DNA of 64,000 bases from Gilliamella sp. Pas-s25. GTDB lineage: Bacteria > Pseudomonadota > Gammaproteobacteria > Enterobacterales > Orbaceae. Below are positions 20,085 through 27,640 of this stretch, piece after piece (the first letter of the stretch is position 1; every line of letters begins with the position of its first letter). A program made the position numbers and the translations under genes. The notes under the pieces were generated by a model. The model saw only the letters and a list, made by a program, of their open reading frames with translations, did not search any database and had not been told where the DNA came from. The stretch lies in assembly GCF_009795885.1 (NCBI RefSeq), contig NZ_WTEV01000001.1:124001-188000 (forward strand). The letters are read 5' to 3'.

Positions 20085-21179
20085 TTGAATTTCTTAAATA
20101 ACCACATTAGACGAGTTTTTTCTCTTATCTCGTTGATATCCTCGAAGTTATCCCCCAAACATTTATCTAAATTATCTTCAAAAGTTCCGTTGGCATTGGT
20201 ATTGTTATTGTTATTGTCGTCTTCATGGCATTCACAGGCATTGGTCGCCAAAAAAAGAAATCGTAGTGATGCAATAATATTATCACCAACACCATTCATC
20301 AACTTCGTTAGGCCAAATCTGGTTTGGGGCGTAGGTGACAACGCAGGTCCCGTTGACATATGGAACTCACAAAAAGGATTCCTAGTACAGTCAATTGACC
20401 CCTACTCATATGCGCTTAATTTTCCGACAACGGGAGCTGACGGATTATATTTTGATTTAGATACAGAAGGGTTTGATGCAAGTCAGTTGACTTGGGAACC
20501 CGTCACGCATGAGGGTATAACTGCTACAGTAGAATTGCAACATATAACAGCAGTGGAAGGGTGGGATATGTGGATGGATGGTCCAGAAGATGTGACGCGA
20601 GTTACTTTAACAGGTCCTAGAGCAGATGGTGATATCATTGATGCGAATGGTAATTACATTGAAATAAGCGAACATCCAACATATCCAGGTCTCATTTATA
20701 AGCCTAAATTACCGCAGACATTCGAGTTAGTGGGTAAAGATAGAAATGGTAATGTGGTTGTAACATATGGATTTGTATTACAGAAATGGTTCCTCGGTCG
20801 CGATACAGATGGCAGAGACCCTGGCGTTCCATCCCACGCAGAGTGGTGTAATGGTTTAGGTTATCGACTTCCGAAAGTAAAAGATCTCACCAATGCAGTC
20901 TGTCGTCATAATGATCCAGACAGCGGCGAATGTTATGGTGCTTTTGGCGCTAAACCGTCATCAAGTGGTAATCACTATCAGCGTCGAATCGGGGCTGGAT
21001 TCTTTACCGAGTGGGGAAAAATGGTGTTTTACTTTGGAAGAACAAGATACAGTGACGACGGCTACCCAGTAAGTGACCCAACCGGTGACAATACGTTCTT
21101 TGCTGTGGCTACGTTTGACGGCCACGTATTCCGCAATCCTCCGCATACTAGATATGAGGGGCTTTGCGTCACGCCTTAG
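20085..21179 (+). CDS. Secreted surface protein with invasin-type C-terminal domain; start disturbed
   Basis: A 364-residue frame from a TTG at 20085. Residues about 30-52 form a Leu/Val-rich signal-peptide-like core ending SSSWHSQA, encoded partly by hexamer repeats of the type ATTGTT. The only ATG nearby (20069) opens MANHRLEFLK and stops at once; removing one base near 20099 would join it to NHIRRVFSLISLIS, so the start may be frameshifted. The C-terminal half resembles the lectin-like terminal domain of large invasin/intimin-like Ig-repeat adhesins: QKWFLGRDT, EWCNGLGYRLPKVKDLTNA, IGAGFFTEWG, YEGLCVTP, with paired cysteines. By eye the body has higher GC than its neighbours. It may be a shortened adhesin or a stand-alone secreted domain; the family assignment is by recalled similarity. 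Confidence 0.6.
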   Translation: MNFLNNHIRRVFSLISLISSKLSPKHLSKLSSKVPLALVLLLLLSSSWHSQALVAKKRNRSDAIILSPTPFINFVRPNLVWGVGDNAGPVDIWNSQKGFLVQSIDPYSYALNFPTTGADGLYFDLDTEGFDASQLTWEPVTHEGITATVELQHITAVEGWDMWMDGPEDVTRVTLTGPRADGDIIDANGNYIEISEHPTYPGLIYKPKLPQTFELVGKDRNGNVVVTYGFVLQKWFLGRDTDGRDPGVPSHAEWCNGLGYRLPKVKDLTNAVCRHNDPDSGECYGAFGAKPSSSGNHYQRRIGAGFFTEWGKMVFYFGRTRYSDDGYPVSDPTGDNTFFAVATFDGHVFRNPPHTRYEGLCVTP

Positions 21180-21220
21180 TTGTGGTAGCTCAAACTTAAT
21201 CTGACAGATGCTTATTATTC

Positions 21221-21255
21221 ATCGGACACTTATTTTGACAAAGTGAGTGTCCGAT
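21221..21255. repeat. Inverted repeat at the end of the IS remnant
   Basis: Perfect 10-bp arms (ATCGGACACT at 21221-21230, complement at 21246-21255) around a 15-nt loop. The transposase frame stops inside it (21230-21232). It could be a terminator or part of the old IS end. Confidence 0.5.
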
Positions 21256-21700
21256 GCACAAAATAAATTCTCCAATTGCTTTTTTTAACCTGCCCTTTTG
21301 CCCCGTTCCAAGTTTGCCATGGTGTTTTTCCATAACAATATTTTCCACAATGTGCTCTTTCTCGGTTGTAAAACTCAAGCCATTACTCAATATCGTTCAA
21401 TTGCGTATAAATCTTACGTCGAAATAAAACATCATAACATTGTGTTTTCATCGTGTTATGAAATCGCTCAGTTTGAGGGCTGTAGGCTTTGGTCTTGGTG
21501 TGTTCAATTTCTTCTAGATTAAGATAAAGTTCATAAGCATGGATCTGCTTATGGCCATTATATTCCGTACCTCGGTCTGTAAGAATACGTAAAAGTGGCA
21601 TTTGTTCACTATCAAAAAAAGGAAGCACATTATCATTGAGCATATCGGCAGCAATGAGACTGTTTTTCTCGATATAGACTAGCGTTCAGCCAGATCGATA
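21230..21700 (-). pseudogene. IS481-family transposase remnant
   Basis: The rve integrase core of an IS481-type transposase is readable on the minus strand: AADMLNDNVLPFF, RILTDRGTEYNG, EEIEHTKTKAYSPQT, ERFHNTMKTQCYDVLFRRK, then the C-terminal WLEFYNRERAHCGKYCYGKT. Damage is clear. An in-frame TAA follows QLNDIE where the family continues, the usual NGIC before ERFH is missing (a 12-bp deletion), and the frame is closed by a TGA upstream of TLVYIEK, so the helix-turn-helix N-terminus is absent. The element is dead. It lies between the secreted-protein gene and purH, marking this gap as accessory. Confidence 0.85.
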
Positions 21701-22145
21701 ACGATTATCCTTTTAGATAAAAACGCCATATCTCTTGTCTGTAAAAGGGCATTAGTTTTGTTTTTTTATGTATATTAATTACTGTAATTTCTCTAATTGT
21801 TGTGAACAATGTGAGTAAATACTAGATAAAATCAATATGCTAACTGAATATTTTTATAGTGAGAACACACTAATTTTTTAAAGTGCCCAACATCCAACAG
21901 GAAATATAACCATTAATCTGACGTCAGAATGGGTCGACAGCTGAGTAAAGTTAACACACCAAGCAACGATTTTGGTTTGTCTGGAACAAATCATAACTGA
22001 CGTATTAAGAGTGAACAAAAGTCAAATATTATCATTTAACTGTTTCGATCATTTTTAACAAGTTAATGCTAAACATCTAATTTGAATTTATATATAATGT
22101 TGGCCCAATAACTAAGATTTTAGATATTAACTTCGGAGCCTTCTC
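21701..22145. other. Non-coding region upstream of purH
   Basis: Past the IS remnant, the sequence holds AAAATCAATATGCTAACTGAAT near 21828 (similar to 19665) and a TATAAT at 22093-22098, a likely -10 for purH. I see no good -35, no convincing PurR box and no gene. Confidence 0.45.
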
Positions 22146-23738
22146 ATGCAGCAGTTTCGTCCTATCCGCCGTGCTTTACTTAGTGTGTCCGATAAAACCG
22201 GTATTTTAGAGTTTGCCAAAGCCTTATCAGAACGAAATGTGGAACTTCTTTCAACAGGGGGGACGGCAAAATTGTTAATGGAAAACCAGATACCGGTAAC
22301 GGAAGTATCTGACTATACCGGATTTCCTGAAATGATGGATGGGCGAGTTAAAACGTTACATCCCAAAATTCATGGCGCCATTTTAGGGCGACGAGGGATT
22401 GATGATGATGTGATGCAACAACATCAAATTACGCCAATTGATATGGTGGTTGTCAATCTTTACCCTTTTGCACAAACGGTTGCTAACGCCAATTGCACGT
22501 TAGAAGACGCCGTTGAAAATATCGATATTGGTGGTCCAACAATGGTGCGTTCTGCCGCTAAAAATCATAAAGATGTCACTATTGTGGTTGATTGTTATGA
22601 TTATGCCAATATCATTAACATGATGGATGATAACCAAAATTCCCTTTCTTTTGAATATCGTTTTAACCTTGCTATTAAAGCCTTTGAACACACAGCCAAA
22701 TATGACGGCATGATTGCTAACTATTTTGGGCAATTAGTCCCCCCTTATATGGGTGAAACCAATGAGCCATCGGGCGAGTTTCCTAGAACGTTAAATCTAC
22801 AATTTATTAAAAAACAGAATATGCGTTACGGCGAAAACGCTCATCAGCAAGCGGCTTTTTATGTTGAGCAAGATGCCAAAGAAGCCTCGATTGCAACGGC
22901 AAAGCAACTGCAAGGTAAAGCACTTTCTTATAATAATATTGCTGATACTGACGCTGCACTTGAATGCGTAAAATCATTTGACGAGCCCGCTTGTGTGATT
23001 GTAAAACATGCCAACCCTTGTGGTGTTGCCGTTAGCGATAACATTTTAAACGCTTATGAAAAAGCCTTTAAAACAGACCCCACTTCAGCTTTTGGTGGCA
23101 TTATTGCGTTTAATAGACCGTTAGATGCTAAAACCGCCCAATCTATTGTTGATAAACAATTTGTTGAAGTGATTATTGCACCTTCAGTCAGCCAAGAAGC
23201 ACTCATCATCATTCAAGCAAAAAAAAATGTGCGCGTGCTTGAATGTGGCGAATGGTCAACATCAGCATCAGCAAGTTTAGATTTTAAACGTGTCAATGGC
23301 GGGTTGTTAGTGCAAGATCGTGATTTAGGCATGATATCGCCAGATGCATTAACGGTAGTCACCAAACGTAAGCCAACAGACCAAGAACTTTCCGATGCGC
23401 TATTTTGTTGGAAAGTGGCTAAATTTGTTAAATCCAATGCCATTGTTTATGCAAAAGATAAAATGACAATTGGTATTGGTGCAGGGCAAATGAGCCGAGT
23501 TTATTCCGCAAAAATAGCAGGCATTAAAGCGCAAGACGAAAATTTAAACGTTGCAGGTTCTGTTGTTGCATCAGATGCATTTTTCCCATTTAGAGATGGG
23601 GTTGATGCTGCTGCCGCTGCAGGCGTCACTTGTGTAATTCAGCCTGGTGGATCGATTCGCGATGACGAAGTGATCCAAGCTGCGAATGAACACAATATTG
23701 CAATGATATTTACGCATATGCGCCATTTTAGACATTAA
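22146..23738 (+). CDS. purH: Bifunctional AICAR transformylase / IMP cyclohydrolase
   Basis: A 530-residue protein, the size of E. coli PurH (529), catalysing the last two steps of IMP synthesis. The N-terminal methylglyoxal-synthase-like cyclohydrolase domain has [11 protein letters not shown] and [20 protein letters not shown]. The C-terminal transformylase domain has [22 protein letters not shown] and [24 protein letters not shown] ribosome site precedes the ATG. It is followed by purD after about 110 bp, as in the enteric purHD operon. Confidence 0.98.
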   Translation: MQQFRPIRRALLSVSDKTGILEFAKALSERNVELLSTGGTAKLLMENQIPVTEVSDYTGFPEMMDGRVKTLHPKIHGAILGRRGIDDDVMQQHQITPIDMVVVNLYPFAQTVANANCTLEDAVENIDIGGPTMVRSAAKNHKDVTIVVDCYDYANIINMMDDNQNSLSFEYRFNLAIKAFEHTAKYDGMIANYFGQLVPPYMGETNEPSGEFPRTLNLQFIKKQNMRYGENAHQQAAFYVEQDAKEASIATAKQLQGKALSYNNIADTDAALECVKSFDEPACVIVKHANPCGVAVSDNILNAYEKAFKTDPTSAFGGIIAFNRPLDAKTAQSIVDKQFVEVIIAPSVSQEALIIIQAKKNVRVLECGEWSTSASASLDFKRVNGGLLVQDRDLGMISPDALTVVTKRKPTDQELSDALFCWKVAKFVKSNAIVYAKDKMTIGIGAGQMSRVYSAKIAGIKAQDENLNVAGSVVASDAFFPFRDGVDAAAAAGVTCVIQPGGSIRDDEVIQAANEHNIAMIFTHMRHFRH

Positions 23739-23847
23739 TCATTTATAAAATCAGTGAGTCATTAATTCATTAAAAATAGATTGCTTGGTTTTGTCAAACT
23801 TAAAAATTGACACTCCCTTTTAGGTTGAAGTATTTAAAGGAGCTTTT

Positions 23848-25137
23848 ATGAAAGTTTTAATCATAGGTAATGGTGGGCGTGAACATGCACTTGCTTGGAA
23901 AGTCGCACAATCGCCATTAGTATCAAAAGTCTTTGTTGCTCCAGGTAATGCCGGTACTGCACTTGAATTTGGTTTAGAAAATATTAATATCAAAGCAACC
24001 GATGTGGGGGGATTACTCAATTTTGCCCTGCAAGAACAAATTGATTTAACCATTGTTGGTCCCGAAGCTCCTCTTGTGATAGGGGTCGTTGATAGTTTTC
24101 AAAAAGCAGGGTTAAAAATCTTTGGCCCCACAAAATTAGCAGCGCAACTTGAAGGGTCTAAGGCTTTTACTAAAGATTTTTTAGCCCGACATCATATTCC
24201 TACAGCAGAATATCAAAACTTTACAGAAATTGACCCAGCTATTACCTATATTCGTGAAAAGGGTGCGCCGATTGTGATTAAGGCTGATGGGCTAGCGGCT
24301 GGTAAAGGGGTGATTGTTGCCATGACAGTGGAAGAAGCTGAAGATGCTGTGCGTGATATGTTAGCCGGTAATGCCTTTGGTGATGCCGGTCACCGAGTAG
24401 TGATTGAAGAGTTTCTAGATGGCGAAGAAGCCAGCTTTATTGTCATGGTGGATGGCAAACATGTAGAGCCCATGGCAACTAGCCAAGACCATAAACGTGT
24501 TGGCGACGGTGATACAGGCTTAAATACTGGTGGTATGGGGGCATATTCACCTGCACCAGTGGTGAGTGATGCTGTTTTTAAACGAATAATGGATGAAATC
24601 ATCTACCCAACGGTCAATGGCATGGCACAAGAAGGTAATGTTTATGTCGGCTTTTTATATGCGGGTTTAATGATTGATAAAGAAGGTAATCCAAAAGTTA
24701 TTGAGTTTAATTGCCGATTTGGCGATCCCGAAACCCAGCCAATAATGATGCGAATGCAATCGGATCTAGTCAAACTTTGTTTAGCTGCACTTGATGGCAA
24801 ATTAGATACCGTACAATCAAAATGGGATCCAAGACCCGCATTAGGTGTAGTCCTAGCAGCAGGCGGTTATCCGGGTGAGTATAATACCCAAGATGTTATC
24901 CTTGGACTGCCTGCCGAATCAAGTGATGATTGCAAAATTTTCCATGCGGGTACTAGCTTAGAAAAAGGTCGCATTTACACCAATGGCGGGCGTGTGCTGT
25001 GTGTTACCGCATTAGGCAATACTATACTTGAAGCGCAACAGCGTGCTTATGAGCACATAAAAGGTATTTATTGGCATGGCTGTTTTTATCGTAAAGACAT
25101 TGGTTACCGTGCGATTGAGCGTGAGCAAAACAAATAG
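23848..25137 (+). CDS. purD: Phosphoribosylamine-glycine ligase
   Basis: A 429-residue GAR synthetase, as in E. coli. It opens MKVLIIGNGGREHALAWK; the ATP-grasp domain shows GSKAFTKDF, VIKADGLAAGKGV and the family signature RFGDPETQP (in EFNCRFGDPETQP). It joins glycine to 5-phosphoribosylamine in purine synthesis. An AAAGGAG ribosome site precedes the start. Confidence 0.98.
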   Translation: MKVLIIGNGGREHALAWKVAQSPLVSKVFVAPGNAGTALEFGLENINIKATDVGGLLNFALQEQIDLTIVGPEAPLVIGVVDSFQKAGLKIFGPTKLAAQLEGSKAFTKDFLARHHIPTAEYQNFTEIDPAITYIREKGAPIVIKADGLAAGKGVIVAMTVEEAEDAVRDMLAGNAFGDAGHRVVIEEFLDGEEASFIVMVDGKHVEPMATSQDHKRVGDGDTGLNTGGMGAYSPAPVVSDAVFKRIMDEIIYPTVNGMAQEGNVYVGFLYAGLMIDKEGNPKVIEFNCRFGDPETQPIMMRMQSDLVKLCLAALDGKLDTVQSKWDPRPALGVVLAAGGYPGEYNTQDVILGLPAESSDDCKIFHAGTSLEKGRIYTNGGRVLCVTALGNTILEAQQRAYEHIKGIYWHGCFYRKDIGYRAIEREQNK

Positions 25138-25313
25138 CGGTGATGGATTGTTTTTTGTGAAAAAACAACAAAATAAAAAATTAAATAAAATCAATGGTTT
25201 TTCTGACTAGTTTTGGGGTCAAAATAATAAATTTTTTTATTGGTGAATGGAATATATTGAGTGTAGTGGTTTCGGACGTTTGAGTTTTGGGTTATTAAAA
25301 TAACTACAGTGGC
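25138..25313. other. Non-coding region after purD
   Basis: Begins with a weak AT-only hairpin (TTGTTTTTT / AAAAAACAA, 25148-25168) and contains, near 25170-25210, an inverse-orientation copy of the short repeat described at 25613-25660. No gene. Confidence 0.45.
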
Positions 25314-25386
25314 CACGTCTGAGTTAGGAAATTAAAGCGTATTTCCTTAACAACCCACGCTTTGGCTGCAGAATTGTGGTCTGCGG
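25314..25386 (+). repeat. Left copy of an imperfect inverted repeat flanking the CRISPR array
   Basis: The sequence CACGTCTGAGTTA ... TTCCTTAACAACCCACGC ... TGTGGTCTGCG matches the reverse complement of 26856-26923 over about 70 bp with few gaps; AACAACCCACGCTTTG is identical in both. The two copies point towards each other around the array. Confidence 0.8.
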
Positions 25387-25612
25387 TTACGTACTGGTAT
25401 CATCTTGATACTCGCCTATTCGAAATTATCTGCGCTTTGCTCAGCTGTTCAAATTTATGTTCCAGACAAAGCACAAACACGCCAAACATTCCTGTTTGGC
25501 GTGTGACCTTATTTTGTTATCGGCACATTCTGACTCAGGAATAACAAAAGCAACATGGCCTTGGGTGTTTTTTATGAGTTGCTTTTTTTTATTAAAAAAC
25601 AGTGCATCACTA
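25387..25612. other. Non-coding stretch left of the CRISPR array
   Basis: Moderately GC-rich sequence with small internal inverted matches (GCACAAACACGCCAAACA close to TGTTTGGCGTGTG, near 25471-25505) but no recognisable gene. Short open frames here have no family resemblance. Confidence 0.4.
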
Positions 25613-25660
25613 TCCAAAAAAATTGTCAGGAAAGGTATTGATTTTATTTGATTTTTTATT
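25613..25660 (+). repeat. Short dispersed repeat, copy A
   Basis: CCAAAAAA, then GTCAGGAAAGGTATTGATTT and an AT-rich tail. Copy C at 27020-27066 is nearly identical and copy B at 25766-25812 is diverged. An inverse copy lies near 25170-25210. Confidence 0.75.
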
Positions 25661-25765
25661 TATTTTCAAGAAAGTTCAACAGTTTACACAACCATGTCAG
25701 GACGCTAGTAACTAATCAATCCGCAAAACCAAAAACAGCATACCCAGATAAAAGCTATTTAACCT

Positions 25766-25812
25766 AAAAAAGTGGTCAGGAAAAATATTAATTTTATTTG
25801 ATTTATTTTCTG
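25766..25812 (+). repeat. Short dispersed repeat, copy B (diverged)
   Basis: GGTCAGGAAAAATATTAATT followed by TTATTTGATTT, a diverged version of copy A. It lies about 160 bp left of the first CRISPR repeat, within what should be the leader side. Confidence 0.6.
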
Positions 25813-25968
25813 TTTTTTTTGAATACACAATCTTACAAACCCTTTTTTTAGCGATGATTTAAAATTAAATAAAATCAAAATATTAAAAAATAGCTCAAAA
25901 AAAGGGTTTTCAAAGCCAAAATTGTTGTTTATCTTTATACAGAAAGATTTATCGAATCTTAAGTTCTA

Positions 25969-26776
25969 CTTTAACGCCGTATAGGCGGTTTAGAAATATA
26001 GAAAAAGGTTCTTTCAGAGCAAAAGATTCTTTAACGCCGTATAGGCGGTTTAGAAAAATCAGTTAGATCGTCTTCTGTTATATCATTGCTTTAACGCCGT
26101 ATAGGCGGTTTAGAAAAGATTTTTTGAAACCGTCAGCTTCTTCAATGTCTTTAACGCCGTATAGGCGGTTTAGAAAAATTACAGGGCGGGGAGAATATGT
26201 TTTTTCTGCTTTAACGCCGTATAGGCGGTTTAGAAATATGGTGAACGGGAGTACGGTTTTGAGCTCCCCTTTAACGCCGTATAGGCGGTTTAGAAATATG
26301 GCTTTTTTCAAGAAAAATTATATGTTTTCTTTAACGCCGTATAGGCGGTTTAGAAATCGTAAACTGCGGTGCAACATAACTGATTATTCTTTAACGCCGT
26401 ATAGGCGGTTTAGAAACAATGGTCAATACATCACCAATATTACGCGGACTTTAACGCCGTATAGGCGGTTTAGAAAACTAAAAAAGCACAAGAAAGCGAT
26501 TTAGGGGTCTTTAACGCCGTATAGGCGGTTTAGAAAAAGCACAACAATTTCACCACTTTTTATTGAAACTTTAACGCCGTATAGGCGGTTTAGAAAAATA
26601 CACTTTCAAATGAAATATATCTTATTTACTTTAACGCCGTATAGGCGGTTTAGAAAAGATCCTGAGTTATCAGCTAGATGGAGAATAGCTTTAACGCCGT
26701 ATAGGCGGTTTAGAAATGCAAGCGGTGACTGATCTGCTCGGTTCGTTTCTTTAACGCCGTATAATCGGTAATTAAA
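25969..26776 (+). CRISPR. CRISPR array, subtype I-F-type repeat, 14 repeats and 13 spacers, orphan
   Basis: A 28-bp repeat (CTTTAACG...TTTAGAAA with central palindrome CGCCGTATAGGCG) recurs every 60 bp exactly, from 25969 to the last at 26749, with thirteen 32-bp spacers. The GTATA loop and the AGAAA 3' end match the subtype I-F (Csy/Cas6f) repeat class, and 28/32 is the I-F geometry. The first 13 repeats are identical; the 14th is intact for 15 bases and then degenerate. This puts the leader on the left, in the AT-rich sequence before 25969, with transcription rightwards. All spacers differ from one another. No cas gene lies in the window, so processing and interference would depend on a cas locus elsewhere. 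Short frames across the array that read LTPYRRFRN repeatedly are artefacts. Confidence 0.98.
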
Positions 26777-26855
26777 ATAATCAGATAATTATAAAAAAAT
26801 AATAACCCCCAAAAAATAATTGGCTATGTTGTTTGTTTTACTTCGCGCGGGCTGG
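26777..26855. other. Trailer side of the CRISPR array
   Basis: Short AT-rich then GC-richer sequence between the degenerate last repeat and the right inverted-repeat copy; no gene. Confidence 0.4.
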
Positions 26856-26923
26856 CGCAGGTCACATTTTTCAGTCAAAGCGTGGGTTGTTAGGGAATTT
26901 GCTAATTCTATAACTCGGACGTG
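26856..26923 (-). repeat. Right copy of the inverted repeat flanking the CRISPR array
   Basis: The reverse complement reads CACGTCCGAGTTA ... TTCCCTAACAACCCACGC ... TGTGACCTGCG, matching 25314-25386. The pair encloses about 1.5 kb that includes the whole array. Confidence 0.8.
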
Positions 26924-27019
26924 ATCGCTATATTTATTTTGAACACTAAACTGCAAACGTTCGCTCCCCAACCCTCCACATTTAATCCATTCTATTCTGA
27001 AAAAAAGCTTTATTTTTTA

Positions 27020-27066
27020 CCAAAAAATAGGTCAGGAAAGGTATTGATTTTATTTAATTTTTTAAT
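27020..27066 (+). repeat. Short dispersed repeat, copy C
   Basis: CCAAAAAATA, then GTCAGGAAAGGTATTGATTT and an AT-rich tail; nearly identical to copy A on the other side of the array and in the same orientation. Confidence 0.75.
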
Positions 27067-27640
27067 TGACTGTTTTGTGAGGAAAACAAACTAAGGTTAT
27101 GTCGATAGTAAGATAACAGGCAGCATATTTATAATTATAAAAAGTATAAAAGCCATTAAATTATAGAAACCATTTCCCCTGATAAAATAGGCAACAGGCG
27201 GTGATAAAATTGCGATATGGATGTTGCCACGGTGAGCGTAATTGATATTGTTAGGGAATTAATCATTTCTAATTAAAAAAATATCATTAATACATAAATA
27301 GTTAACAAAATAAAAATCAACACAATATGTTCATATATCAATTCAAACCAATTATCTGTTGAGTCATCGAACAAACTTGCCACGAACAACTCCAGCAATG
27401 TAATTAAAGCCTAATCAATGATTTTTAATACAGATGTAAAGATTTTTTCTATGTTTTTGTAATTCATTGTTTTGGATTTTGATTCTTATTATTTTTTAAG
27501 TATAGAACCGAATGCAGACACAATTCTACTTTGAAATAGAGTAAGAACTCTTTGATTCTTGTTTATAAATTGAATCTTCATTTTAAGTTATAGCACTCTA
27601 TGTTATGCTAGCGCTAATATTAGTCACAGGATATCCCTTT
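27067..27640. other. Non-coding region upstream of rnr
   Basis: AT-rich sequence that must contain the rnr promoter; I could not fix its elements. A weak inverted pair GGCAACA / TGTTGCC lies at 27190-27238. No gene is visible. Confidence 0.45.

Noticed and set aside
20042-20359. 105-residue minus-strand frame with an Asn/Asp-rich stretch opposite the secreted-protein gene
   Set aside because: It is the shadow of the signal-peptide and hexamer-repeat region; the plus strand has promoter, signal peptide and a recognisable C-terminal domain.
21980-22005. Possible PurR box upstream of purH (AAGCAACGATTTTGGT)
   Set aside because: Only about 10 of 16 positions agree with the PurR consensus and the central CG is out of register.
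25148-25168. Hairpin after purD as an intrinsic terminator
   Set aside because: The stem is almost purely A/T with one G-C pair and has no T-run after it; too weak to call.
25362-25651. Two overlapping frames of about 60 residues between purD and the CRISPR array, considered as a small cas or toxin gene
   Set aside because: No family resemblance, no ribosome site, and they run into the dispersed repeats.
26078-26504. Open frames on both strands across the CRISPR array that read LTPYRRFRN / FLNRLYGVK repeatedly
   Set aside because: They are only the translation of the 28-bp repeat with a 60-bp period (divisible by three); no start signal or protein family.
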